DNA of 64,000 nucleotides from Psilocybe azurescens (Eukaryota > Basidiomycota > Agaricomycetes > Agaricales > Agrocybaceae): positions 1 to 64,000 of the forward strand of contig JAJIRX010000008.1 of NCBI GenBank assembly GCA_023853785.1, written 5' to 3'. Under the pieces are notes generated by a model. That model had not been told where the DNA came from, ran no database searches, and saw only the letters and a program-made list of their open reading frames with translations. The translations under genes and the position numbers were made by a program. This document shows, piece after piece, positions 23,420 to 35,382 of this stretch. How positions within the stretch are numbered: position 1 is the stretch's first letter; every line of letters starts with the position of its first letter.

Positions 23420-26400
23420 CTACTTTGCATTCCCCAGCATTCTTGATAACTTTAAAATGACTACAGAACCTGATAGATATCCAAAACATATTTGGGTTTC
23501 CCAAATTGAGGAGCAGAAAAACTGGCAATAATGAGATGGGATCCAGCAGTCAAAGAGTGTGCCCACTATCCATCGACCATCATTGGATATCTGAAGAGCA
23601 GAATTAATACTGAAGGTAGGTTGCTGTAGAGGATGGATAATATAGAATTTGCCAGGTGTGGTTCCAGTTCTCATCACTCTGCCTCCATCAGGCAATATAA
23701 CATATGAGTTGGTTATTAATTGTGATGTGCTTGTCATCAAATTCCCAATCTGGACCATGTTGCCAAGTGATCCAGAGACAACTCGGCTGCCGTCCTGTGA
23801 GAATGCGACAGAACTCACATCACCTGTGTGGCCCTTCAGCACAGCCTCCACCTTGCCAGTTGTCACATTCCAAATCCGGACTGTTTCGTCATATGATCCA
23901 GAGACAACTCGGCTGCCGTCCTGTGAGAATGTGACAGAACTCACATCGCCTGTGTGGCCCTTCAGCACAGCCTCTACCTCGCCCTGTTGTCACATTCCAA
24001 ATCCAGACTGTTCTGTCATATGATCCAGAGACAACTCGGCTGCCATCCTGTGAGAATGCGACAGAACTCACATTATCTGTGTGGCCCTTCAGCACAGCCT
24101 CCACCTCACCTGTTGTCACATTCCAAATCCAGACTGTTCTGTCATATGATCCAGAGACAACTCGGCTGCCATCCTGTGAGAATGCGACAGAACTCACATT
24201 ATCTGTGTGGCCCTTCAGCACAGCCTCCACCTCGCCTGTTGTCACATTCCAAATCCAGACTGTTTCGTCATATGATCCAGAGACAACTCGGCTGCCGTCC
24301 TGGGAGAATGTGACAGATATCACTGCACTTGTGTGGCCTTTCAGCACAGCCTCCACCTCACCTGTTGTCACATTCCAAATCTGGACTGTTCTGTCATATG
24401 ATCCAGAGACAACTCGGCTGCCGTCCTGTGAGAATGCTGACAGAACTCACATCGCCTGTGTGGCCCTTCAGCACAGCCTCCACCTCGCCTGTTGTCACAT
24501 TCCAAATCCGGACTGTTTCGTCATATGATCCAGAGACAACTTGGCTGACATCCTGTGAGAATGCGACAGAACTCACATTATCTGTGTGGCCCTTCAGCAC
24601 AGCCTCCACCTCGCCAGTTGTCACATTCCAAATCTGGACTGTTCTGTCATATGATCCAGAGACAACTCGGCTGCCATCCTGTGAGAATGCGACAGAACTC
24701 ACATTATCTGTGTGGCCCTTCAGCACAGCCTCCACCTCGCCAGTTGTCACATTCCAAATCTGGACTGTTCTGTCATATGATCCAGAGACAACTCGGCTGC
24801 CATCCTGTGAGAATGTGACAGACATCACTGCACTTGTGTGGCCCTCCAGCACAGCCTCCACCTCACCTGTTGTCACATTCCAAATCCGGACTGTTTCATC
24901 ATATGATCCAGAGACAACTCGGCTGCCATTCTGTGAGAATGCGACAGAACTCACATTATTTGTGTGGCCCTTCAGCACAGCCTCCACCTCACCTGTTGTC
25001 ACATTCCAAATCTGGACTGTTCTGTCATATGATCCAGAGACAACTCGGCTGCCATCCTGTGAGAATGTGACAGACATCACTGCACTTGTGTGGCCCTCCA
25101 GCACAGCCTCCACCTCACCTGTTGTCACATTCCAAATCCGGACTGTTTCATCATATGATCCAGAGACAACTCGGCTGCCATTCTGTGAGAATGCGACAGA
25201 ACTCACATTATTTGTGTGGCCCTTCAGCACAGCCTCCACCTTGCCTGTTGTCACATTCCAAATCCAGACTGTTCTGTCATATGATCCAGAGACAACTCGG
25301 CTGCCATCCTGTGAGAATGCGACAGAACTCACATCACTTGTGTGGCCCTTCAGCACAGCCTCCACCTCACCTGTTGTCACATTCCAAATCCGGACTGTTT
25401 CGTCATATGATCCAGAGACAACTCGGCTGCCATCCTGGGAGAATGTGACAGATATCACTGCACTTGTGTGGCCTTTCAGCACAGCCTCCACCTCACCTGT
25501 TGTCACATTCCAAATCTGGACTGTTCTGTCATATGATCCAGAGACAACTCGGCTGCCATCCTGTGAGAATGCGACAGAACTCACATTATCTGTGTGGCCC
25601 TTCAGCACAGCCTCCACCTCACCTGTTGTTATATTCCAAATCCGGACCATTCTATCATGTGATCCAGAGACAACTCGGCTTCCGTCCTGCGAGAATACAA
25701 CTGATTCCACCGGTGACCTGTTTTGTAAAACAAGCTCTATTGGGCCCCATGAGTCAAATAATCCAAGAAATACTTTTGGCACTCTGCCAGCCTCTCTTGC
25801 ATAGATCTTGCGGATCACTGATCGCTTCGGAAGCCAAACAAGTGCAGACTGGTAAATCTCCATGCAGTGTTTCTGCACAGCTTCAAAACTCATTTGTAAA
25901 CATCGGCGGGCATCGTCAGCAATCAGCTGAAGGTCATGACATTTCAAGGCCTGTTAGTCAGAAAAATATCAGACTCATAAATTTTGTCCTCCTCATCCTG
26001 GTGGACAACTTACTGATAGGACTGTGGCAATACTACTGAGGGATTTCACTCCTGTCTGTAATTCCCCCAGCATGCTGAGACACTCTACCCAATGTAAAAG
26101 ATGTTCATGGAGAAAAATGTAAAGAACCTTGATGAGTTCTCCATAAATGTGACGAGGGTTGACAAGTTCAGTGTCGGATACCTCGATCTCTGCTAAATGA
26201 GAAGCCCAATAGAGGCATGAGTATTTGAGCGCTTCAGAGATCTTGCCAACGTTTTCCAGAGAGTTGGTCCTTTCTCTGCGTGACAGTGTTAATTCTTCTG
26301 GGATTTCGCATATATTATACTTTAGTGACCCGTTCATCAGCGTCAAACATTTGCGAGCTAGAAGTTCATGACCCTCGGAAGCAACCAGCGAAGCGGAATG

Positions 26401-29017
26401 AGGGGCTACGCTCTGGAGAACAACGGACGGGATTGGTTATGAAGTCGGGAAACGAGGCATGGAATGGAGCAACTGCATCTTTCTCGGTGGCGGGAATATG
26501 AATGACAGATGTAAGACGTGACAATTTCGAGGATACATCCATTTCTGATAAAGTTTCAATGGCTTGGATCGGCAGTGGATTTCGAAGGAATATGATGATC
26601 GACACGAGGTCCCTCATGGGAGTAACTTCATGCGACCGCTTCTCCTTACAGGCCATTTCCAAAATATGTATGTACAGAGTGTCAATGTCAGTTTTGAACT
26701 CAGTTATTGATTCTAGGCCTTGTTTAGCCATTTCAGAAAGATGAGACTTGTAGTCATTGCAATCGCCGCTGGCAATATAACGCACAGCAGTCGCTGCATA
26801 AATGAAGAGTGTTCCAGAACGCGCTATGAGGTTGTTTAGCTCAGTTTTCGAGGGCCATTCTTCAGCAGCATCATGGCCACGCTTCGTCCCTGATGTTGGC
26901 CAATGATACTTCAAGATATTTGCGAATATCCTCCTGGACCACATCCTTCTCGATGTCGTGGAGACGGAAATACTTTGCTTCGTTGACCCCAGAGCTGAAG
27001 GCATAGCTAATCTTGGATTCTTCACGACTGGAAATGAACACCTTGAGAGGAATTTCTGATGCCGACTGAAGAACGCGTTTAATGAATGATGCGACGACTT
27101 CAAGGTTGCCACATTCATCGACGGGCGTCAATAACGACGACTTTGTATGGCTTGTTCACCACGCCGGCGGTCATTCGAATAGGGTCATAAACGAGCTTCT
27201 CGAACTGATCATGGGTTTTAAGATAGTTCGATTCCGCCAGAGTAGGATCGTTCTCAATGGCCTGGATAACCTGAATTTTGATGGGAGGTGAAGACCTGGC
27301 GAGCGCGTGCGCAATAACAGGAATAATAAGACGCGCATTACTGGTCTTCTCGGATGCACGAGAAGCAAAGAAATTGCCGCCAAGCATGTTTTTGCTTCAA
27401 GGATCTCGCAGAAGGTGTGCGCGATGGTCGATTTCCCGATTCCGGCCATGCCTACCATCCAGTATACCTTGCTGCTATCGGTGTCCGAGGCCGAGGCCCA
27501 AGCTTCCAAAGCCTTGAGGACCTCAACGCGGGTCCCTTCCAGGCAGCCGGTGGGGTCACCGTAAGACGACTGCCGAGTTTTATAGGAAGTCATTTCATGA
27601 TTGAGTTTGTCGATGGAACCTATGGCTGTGTGAGCATCGGAAGCGAAGTCGGACTCTGTTGGGTTAGTTTATCTCACCGGAGTTCAGGCGCTACGGGTCT
27701 TTTTATCAGCCTCGCTCACGTGTCTGGAAGTAGCAAGAGTAATGTACCTGTAAGATATCGCCCACCATTGCCTCGATGTTCAGCTGAGTATCCATCTTAA
27801 GCAATGATCAACCTCCCCGCAAAGATTTATTAATAACTCGAAAAACTAACCTGAAAAACGTCGCACAAACTGTTAATGTTTCGCAAGGCCTTCAGTATTG
27901 TATCGGCGTCCTTCGTAGCCACGGCAGCACGGGCCAACAGACATTGCTTCTGCAGCTCTTCCACATTCTTCAATTGGAGAATTATTGCCCTGGAAAGCAT
28001 GGGCGAATGTGAAATATGACCGAAAAACACGAAGAAGCGACGTACTCGCAGAAAATTTTTATCCGATGATTTATCGCGCCTAAGCCTCCCTTTTCTTTAT
28101 ACTTCTCGACGATCGAGAGGATGGCCGCCAGCTTTTGCTGAGGTCCTCAAGCTCCTTCTTATTCTCCAACACGGTCTGATCCTCAAGAATAAACTCATGA
28201 ACCTTTGTTGTTGTACATCAAGATACATACCTCGACAAATTTGATAATTGTCAGAATTCCTCCAGCAGCCGTCTTCAAGGGTAAGAACATATCAGAGCAA
28301 TCGTAAAGCCCCTGCACAACTGTCTTCAGTCCTTCGTAGACAGCGTTTCCCACTGCTTTTGCCTGCTGAACCCTCGTTTCGGGATCGACCACATCGACAG
28401 GGAGCCCACCGATTGCCAGGTAGTCGTTGTGTTGGGAAGCAAGATTCCCGGATGTGGATACGGGAGACAAAACTATCTTCATTTTTGCTGGAATGCGGTC
28501 ACCGTTCTTATCCGTCAGATCAAAACTGGCGTCTTGTTAAATTTTCTTCAGCATGAAGCCGTCCAGATAGTGGACATCGTACTCACTGCTATCGAGCAGG
28601 TCTTTGACTTGGCCTGAGTATTGTCCCACGAAACCCTTGAACCGATTGCTTTTGGTCCTAAATCCACGGTAGAGCACAACCTTAATCATTGACGACGACG
28701 ACTCGAACAAGCTGATTTCAAGAAGTGAATATCGACTGAAAGGTCGTTCGCAAGGTCACGACTCACATTTCATGGCCAGTATTCCATTCCCATTTGAGCA
28801 CCGGCGAGAGGGGCTTGGGGTCTGTCGATTTTGCAACCATCTTGTCGGCCACAGAAAGCTGTACGGAGTACTGCGATCGCATTCTTCGTTTCCCATTTTC
28901 AACGTCGCCCTCGACTTCGATAGCTGGAGAACGATCAGTAAACGACAAGGTCATTATGGTTATCGTGATCTTACTTCTTAGGATTGCGCGAAGTAGCGAC
29001 GGGTTGTCGGTCGTCAT
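23420..29017 (-). pseudogene. NLR-type protein: C2-like, helical N-domain, NACHT, WD40 repeats; frameshifted
   Basis: Fungal NACHT-WD40 proteins are STAND ATPases linked to non-self recognition and programmed cell death. A start fits ATG 29017, followed by a 51 nt intron (28924-28974, with a TACTGAT branch region). The first 150 codons resemble a C2 domain (EISLFE...IKVVLYRG). A helical segment (FLPLKTAAGGIL) and a coiled region follow across small introns, then GDPTGCLEGTR and the NACHT P-loop GMAGIGKST (about 27426-27452). Walker B reads VVIDA then, one base out of frame, VDECG (about 27106-27141). About 17 WD40 repeats and a C-terminal segment with CWIPS and CFGYLSG complete it. Breaks also occur near 27385, 24437 and 23983. 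Whether these are mutations or assembly errors is open. Confidence 0.82.
23730..25720 (-). repeat. Array of about 17 near-identical WD40 repeats (126 bp units)
   Basis: Each 42-codon unit reads approximately GHT..VSSVAFSQDGSRVVSGS then YDRTVxIWNVTTGEVEAVLK. Variation is concentrated at a few positions: the two residues after GHT (DN, SA, NN, GD, SD), R/E in DRT/DET, and the residue before IW (Q, W, R). Nucleotide identity between units is very high, typical of recent duplication or gene conversion in NLR repeat arrays. One-base insertions at about 24437 and 23983 break two units. Confidence 0.9.
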
Positions 29018-29665
29018 TCTGAGAGGACAGAGAGCTATGAACGTAAGGGAGAAGAATCGGAAGCACGAAGCTGTATCTGTCATGCAATGCCTCATGGCAC
29101 ACACAGCCTCATGTCAATCAGAAACATCGTGTCAACGACTGTGCCGTATTTGGGAGAACCGCCGTGTGTTGGATAGAAAGACAATTCAATGCGTACTTGA
29201 ACATTGTAAAGCAACGACTACTAGAGCAATACAACCGTCCATACCATTACCGTGCTTTCAGAATAGCATGAGAATTGCAAAAAATTGGCGCGAACATGAT
29301 GAAGGAAGAAGCGACGCTGAGCTGCAAATCGGAGACGGACGGAGGCCGACTCGGACTCGGACTCGGACTTGGAATTGGATCCGAATGATAATAAACAGAA
29401 GAGAAGTCGACGCCGGTGACACAAGGGAAAAAAAGAAAAAGACGACTACTGAAGGAAAAAAAAAGATCAAACAGGAAACACAGGAATATCGAGTAGATCA
29501 TTATTACTTCAAACTCAAGCTTAAGAAAGAAAAGGCAAGGAATCGCGACACCGATACAGCGACACAGCGCAATAACAGACGGCGCGTGGTAATTGCTTTG
29601 TGTTGGGATTGGGCCGGCGCGTGCGGAGCCATCGACGTGGGGATTAGTGCTCCCAGCCTCTACCT
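29018..29665. other. Upstream region of the NLR, no gene seen
   Basis: Contains a (CGGACT)n run near 29340-29370 and A-rich tracts. Open frames on the plus strand here look like low-complexity shadows. It could hold the NLR promoter. Confidence 0.4.
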
Positions 29666-30558
29666 CTAACCGTCGCCGATCTTGGGCGTGAGGTAGTACC
29701 GGATGTATCCCTGGGTGAAGTCATATGCGACCTACAGAAACAGAAACGCACGTCAGTAACATCGCGAAAAGCCAAAAAGCAAAGCAAAAGCAAAAAAGAA
29801 ACCCACCAACAACGGCACATCATTGCTCATCAACATCTGCACCTTGCCGCTCAAACTCGCGCTCTTGGAAAATTTAACCAGATACCTGAGGGAGAAGGTG
29901 AGCGAGACGTGCTGGTTACGCGGGCGTCGCATTTGGTCTCGGGGATGGTGAGGGTGTCGGCGTCGATGTCCATGGGCTTCATGTCGTATTCGGCGATACG
30001 GTCCGAGTCTGAGAGGGGAAGATGGGGGTGTTATATGGGCGAGGAGGAGACGGGAGGAGGAAAAAGCGAAAGGAAAAGAGGAAATGGGGGGAGAAAGCAA
30101 AGAAAGAACAGCCACATGAACGCGAAAAAAAGCAGAAAAAAAACGCACTCTTCGCATCATACACCAGATTCAGCACGTCAGTCTCGTCAGCCGCCTTTAA
30201 CGTGCGCATGTCGTCGTCCTTCGCACACCTGAGCACCTTGGTGAGGGACGTCAGGTTCACGCCCAGCGGCATGGGGCGGTCGCAGCGGTAGCGCGTAAGC
30301 CCGGCGCGCCGGACTTGACGGAGATGGGCGCGACGTGTGAGTTGTCCAGGGCTTGCAGCACAAAATCTTCTTCGTTGCATTCAAAGTTGGCGTCCGCGAC
30401 GAGCTCTTTGATGACTGCACATGACGCGGGCGGAAAAGAAGAAAGAAGAGAGTCAGTCAGTCTACGCGCGTTCAGGGAGATGTCAGGGAGGGTATGTTAG
30501 TATTACAATCAAACAGCTTTTTGAGGGTGCCAGCTTCTTGGGGTTTGGCTTCGAGCAT
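29666..30558 (-). pseudogene. PCNA (sliding clamp) copy with internal deletion and frameshift
   Basis: PCNA forms the trimeric DNA clamp for replicative polymerases. Four exons are visible: 30507-30558 (MLEAKPQEAGTLKKLFD), 30149-30414, 29807-30008 and 29666-29731, with GT-AG introns of 92, 140 and 75 nt. Recognisable parts are YRCDRPMPLGVNLTSL with LRCAKDDDM, the interdomain connector region (AEYDMKPMDID...IPET), SLTFSLRYL...SNDVPLLV, and the C-terminus YIRYYLTPKIGDG. Spliced exons total 586 nt against about 785 expected. The segment between DARVT and QHVSLTF, about 200 nt of domain 2, is missing, joined at an ACCAG overlap near 29910, and the frame is also lost near 30290. It is intron-bearing, so not a retrocopy. 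A functional clamp must come from elsewhere or from a corrected sequence. Confidence 0.85.
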
Positions 30559-30783
30559 TGTTGTGGGAGGAGACGTATTGTGAGAGTGAAGATGTTGTTT
30601 GTTAGAAAGGATCGGACGCGCGAAGAGGGACATGACATCACTGCCACGCATGGTCACATCACGCGTAACCATTTTCGTGGAAATTTCATTCCCCGCGCGG
30701 AAGTTAAACCTCCTATTCTACTCCGCACTGCTCTCTCTTATCCCGCTCGCTTTGATTCTTACGACAACTTCTAACGAACGAAC

Positions 30784-31480
30784 ATGACTGCTAAGAGCAA
30801 ATACATGCTTCCAGGGCGGAGCAGCGCAAGCAGCGGCCCATCGAGGATGAGATGGAGCAGCCTGCCGAGGAAGCTGGGGCCCCCATATGACCGAGGTTTG
30901 TCTCACTCTCGTTCTCTTCCTCGGTGTTGTGCAATTTTTCATGTTGTTATTAGGAACAAAGGCAGCTGCTGATGCAGCCGTTTTCCACCGTGAAACCCGA
31001 GTTCGCTGATCTCATCCGCGGCCCTCACTCCGCCGGCTCGACAAGGCTGCGTGGTGAAATGCCAGAAACCCACGACAACGACAGCGACAGCGACGAAGAG
31101 CGAAGAGCTTGTTTCGCATCGCAACACGCCATCTCCGCCTTCTTCCACCTCGAGTTCAGGTTCGGGTTTCATCTCCACTTCCACTTCCACCTCGAGTTTG
31201 ACTTTGACCTTCACTCCCTTTCCTTCCAGCGTAACTGCAACTCCCCCATTCTCCCCCTGCTTCTCCCCCTGCTTCTCCCGCCTCGGGCTTTGACTTATGC
31301 CATGGTAGAGCCTGCGATGCAGACGCAGCCCTCGACGACGCAAACGCAAACTCCGACGAGGAAGATTAAGACGAAGACCCGCTCTCCCTCTCCCTCCTCC
31401 TCCCTCCTCCCCCCCCTCCCCCCCTCTCGCCGTCTCCATCCGCGCCATCGCTGCGGGAATGCAGATATCCAGCTATAACA
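30784..31480 (+). pseudogene. Degraded unknown gene, divergent from PCNA
   Basis: An ATG at 30784 starts a frame 226 bases from the PCNA start, suggesting a shared divergent promoter. An acidic/Gln-rich stretch (RAEQRKQRPIEDEMEQP) is followed by a possible intron (about 30895-30953, ending TTATTAG) and EEQRQLLMQPFSTVKPEF. Beyond 31050 it becomes Ser/Thr/Pro-rich with several equally open frames. I do not recognise the family; the frames must be joined by splicing or frameshifts that I cannot fix. Confidence 0.4.
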
Positions 31481-33479
31481 TTAATACCATCATCATACGC
31501 GCATAATGTTGCGTCTGCCGCTTCGTCGCCGTCTGCGTTGTCGTCCTCGTCGGCTGCCCCGAGCTCTGATGTCACCGTCGGCGGCCGCGCGGGAGCAGGA
31601 GCACGCGCGTGCCAGCACGAACATGGACACGGACACGAGGGTGAGGGCGTCGCGATTGGCGCGGGAGAGGTTACGGGTGTTGCTAGGCGGGGGCGGGGAC
31701 GCCGACGCCGACCGCAACGATGAGCCGTCGCGAGCTTCTTTTAATCCATCTCATTCTTCTTCTCACGACGGCAATAACGACAGCAATGACGACAGCAGCA
31801 GCAGCAGCTAGGCGCTGCATACATCCGTCATAGACCCTGTCCTGCAACTACAACTGCATCTACATCTATATCTACGACTTGGCGACCACGTTCTCATTCC
31901 CATTCTCGGAATCCCATTTCCAGATGTCACACATGCCCTGACGCTAACTCACACCCGCATTCTCATTCTCATTATCACGCATCCCCCTCCGCCTACAACA
32001 ACACCTATCATGAAGACCGCGACCAAGAGAACGACCAAGTGGACGACGCCTCCTGCTCTATAGATGAAGATGGGGATGGAGATGGAGATATCGATGGCGT
32101 TCGCGTCCATTCTATATTATTGGACCCGAACCTGAATGCAAGTCCAGGTCCAAGGGTAGATTTGGCAACAACGGCGGCGGCAGCGCTATCCCAGATTCGC
32201 GCTCGGACACACCGAGCACGAGCACGAAGCACGAGGGGGTTGAGGAAGGATAGCGCGACGAGGACGATGCAGGTGTGAGGCGAACTTGGAGTTGGAGTTG
32301 GAGGTACATGTTGAACAGGGCGGCACGCGAGGTGAGTATGAAATTTTGTATGGGGACAAGAGAATGATTATCTTTGTCTTTCTTTTGCACCCTATTCCTG
32401 GCGTCGTGGTCCGCTTCTCCTGGCCGTCTCGACTCATTATACACCTCGTTCGCTCGTTGTACGATGCACGCACCGACACAGTGAACGTTTCATTTCTTCT
32501 TTTACTTTCTGCGACACGCGCGGATGGCACGCTTCGTCATCCAGGACCTCGCCGAGCTAAGCACCCTCCCCCATCTCCAACAGCTCATCCTCTCTATCTC
32601 GGGCCGATCGTAGGCTTCTCCTATTCCTATCCTTATCCCACTCTCATTCTCTGCTGTACCATCCGTTTCTCCTCTTCCCTCATCCGGAGCGGCATCCTCA
32701 TCCTCATCCTCTTCATCCCCCTCCTCATCCCTCGTCCTCGTCCTCTACTATGGACACCTACACCCCCACTTCTACCTCTCACCCGTTCTCATCTTCTCCA
32801 CCCCTCTCACACGAACAGGAGCACGAGCAAGAACTTGATCCCGACCACGATCTCTTCAAAGAGACCCAAGACCACCTAGAAGAGCGTACACGCATACGTA
32901 TTCCACATCGCCTGCATGAATCTGGAATATGTGGATGTAGCGCTGGGGGCGGGATAATGCAGCGCATAGACACGGGTTCGGATTCGGGTTCGGTGGTGCA
33001 TGCGGATGGACCAGGACGAGGTCTTGTCTTCTGTTGGGTAGGGATGTCGATGCGGATGCGAACCGTGATTTCAGCTCTGGGAATCTTCGGGATCAAGTTG
33101 TCGTCCGACTTGGAGATCTGGAGGTGTTATCGGTGGATGTGGTCTGGGAGGGGGGGCGGCTTATACGGTGTTGTTGAGTCCGAGTCGGGTTGAGGTGCAT
33201 GCGTTGTTTGAGAATCGAGTTGGAGGTGGTGGATGGTGGAGCGAGGAGGGAGGAGGTGGGCGTGGAGGAAGAGGGGAGGTGGGGAGGTGGAGAAATGGAG
33301 GCGAATGAAGTATGTGCTTCGTCGACGGTATATGAGAGTTTGAGGCATCCGAGCCCCGGGGTAGGAGAAGATTTGTGTGTATGTTCAGTGGGACTGCTCT
33401 TTTCATGTGTTAGATTTTGCGGGTTGTTTATAGACTCGTGCTTTGAGGGGTTTTTGAATAATTTGGGAATGTACGGGCG
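31481..33479 (+). pseudogene. GC-rich degraded coding region with a leucine-rich-repeat-like fragment
   Basis: Multiple overlapping open frames of biased composition (Ser/Asp/Arg-rich). At 32524-32605 one frame reads ARFVIQDLAELSTLPHLQQL followed by ILSISG, the wording of leucine-rich repeats in fungal F-box/LRR proteins, and near 33105-33150 VRLGDLEVLSVDVVW is similar. No F-box, start or full exon chain can be defined. It may continue the gene starting at 30784. Confidence 0.35.
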
Positions 33480-34706
33480 TAAGGCCTGTCATGGATCGGT
33501 AAAAACCGGTTTATACCCGTGACCGTCTGTTAAATATAACCGCGGTTTAGTAACCACGGTTATAAATAGCAAACCGTGGTTAACCGTGGTTTGCCGGTTC
33601 CGACAGGGCATTAATAACCACGTCAGGAGTTTTGATGTTCAGATGACCTTTGAAGTAGTTAAATTATGGTTGTAAAACACATCAAATACAGATTGATTTT
33701 AAAGATTGCAAAACATATTTTATGGAAGGGAAACTTGAATTTAGCATAAGATTTTACATGTATGTCAATCTACACAGGAACTTTGTAAGACATCTAATAT
33801 TTTAAATGCAAAGTGAGTTTGTAGAGCCCACTATATATTAAATTTGGGGCACCCTCTTTGGCACCCAAATATTTTATCTACGTACCTATCTTCAAAGGGA
33901 TTTTTACTTTAAATTCTGGGGAATCTTCAAAGGACCTTTGAATATGAATTATTATTTTAAATACAAAATTCCTTTGTTAGCCAACTTGTAGCTCCAATAT
34001 TAAATGACCTTCAGGATCAATTTGTATTCAAAATACAAAGGCTCTTTGTATGATGTAAAACATATCAATTATGTGATGAGTTACAAGATTCCTATGTAGT
34101 TCAAGTACAAAGGAATTTTAAATGTGTACATTGTAGATTGACCTGTAGTTCATCTACAGGTTTCCTTTAATTATGTGCCCACTCATCACCCACTACATCA
34201 CCTGATGTGTGCCAACTCTCAAAAATGGTGGGCACTTGGGACATTATTTCATCTTGTTGAAGGTCAGCTCATCCATCAGCTTAGTCATACTCGTCACTCC
34301 CATTCTTGTTTCCTCCTTTCTCTTTTAGTACTTCACCCTTTCAGTCTACTCATGCCTTTATCATTTTCTTTGCATGATCATCACCACTCTCATTCCATTT
34401 AGTCTCGCCAATCCTTCATTTGCTTCAATGTATTGCTTCCACTTCCAATGTAGCTTATTTCCTGCATTTCCTGCATCACTCTTGTTTTCACATATACTCG
34501 CGCATTTGCCATTCGTACCTCAGCTGCTGTATTCATTTGCTGAGGTACATATGCTTCTACTACCTTTACATAGATGCTTACCCTTGTTCTGAACAGTCTA
34601 ACACTATGTTTAAGGTAGAATAATTGTATAGCTGCTTTATTCATTTGCTGAATGTCTAACACTACATTTAAGTTCTTAACACATCTGCATCAGGTGCTAA
34701 TTTCCA

Positions 34707-35382
34707 TTAGATCACATTGAAACATATCTGAAGGATGATATACTCTCCTCATTGACAATCCAGGATGCTGGTGGCTACATGAAGTATTGGTTCCAGGCAA
34801 GAGCAAACCGACCTCTTCTTTCTAAGATGGGACAAGACTTCTGTTCAGCACCAGGTATTTTTACTTTTCACCTTCCTTGGAAGATCTTTACTGAAATTTA
34901 TCATGCTTTTTAGCCACTTCTATTGATGCTGAATGTAAGGCTGCACACTGAACTGTAAGTCATGGCATATGGCCATAAATTACAGCTGCCATTGCCATAC
35001 CATGAGCCCTTTTGGGGTGCAAACTTACGGCTGTAAGCATACGGTGGCTTTACAGCAATGGTAAATACTCACATTTTGAGGCAGAGTGACTTGATTCTAG
35101 CTTAGTTAGATCCAAAACACCCAAATCCAGTCTCAGAATAAATTTCTGATGGCTGGTTGGCCCTGGCATCAACTTACGGCTCTCACAGCAATTAAACCAT
35201 ACTGTACCACAAGGCCTCAGGAGGTTATGGTACAGCACGCAGCCCTAGCTGAATGTGCATTTTCCACTGGTTGTTGTCAAGTCAGCTTCATGCAGCATGG
35301 CATGAGTTCTCAAACATTCAAGGCTCACATGGCTCTAGGCTCCTGGGTTAAAACCCCTATTTTTAAAAATTCTCAGAAGTGA
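34707..35382 (+). pseudogene. hAT transposase, C-terminal dimerisation domain, split by a MITE
   Basis: The hAT C-terminal domain drives transposase dimerisation. Exon 34707-34854 encodes YMKYWFQARANRPLLSKMGQ and DFCSAP; a 59 nt intron (34855-34913) has GT-AG ends and a TACTGA branch site. The frame resumes with ATSIDAE, is interrupted by the 312 bp MITE, then continues at the duplicated site as AFSTGCCQVSFMQHGMSSQT to the stop at 35380-35382. The SxDAExAFS core is the family signature. The Arg usually found after DAE is Cys here. Everything N-terminal of residue YLKDD is missing. Confidence 0.82.
34936..35247. mobile_element. 312 bp MITE with 8 bp target duplication
   Basis: Begins TAAGGCTGCACACTG and ends with the complement of TAGGGCTGCGTGCTG, flanked by perfect GCTGAATG duplications (34928-34935, 35248-35255). 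Removing it rejoins the hAT transposase frame. TIR wording and the 8 bp duplication indicate a hAT-type MITE. Confidence 0.93.

Noticed and set aside
24329..25804. A 491-codon open frame on the plus strand
   Set aside because: It is the antisense shadow of the WD40 array; its repeats simply mirror the 126 bp unit on the other strand.
28794..29669. A 291-codon Lys/Arg/Thr-rich plus-strand frame
   Set aside because: Overlaps the NLR first exons antisense and continues through A-rich and (CGGACT)n low-complexity sequence; no domain.
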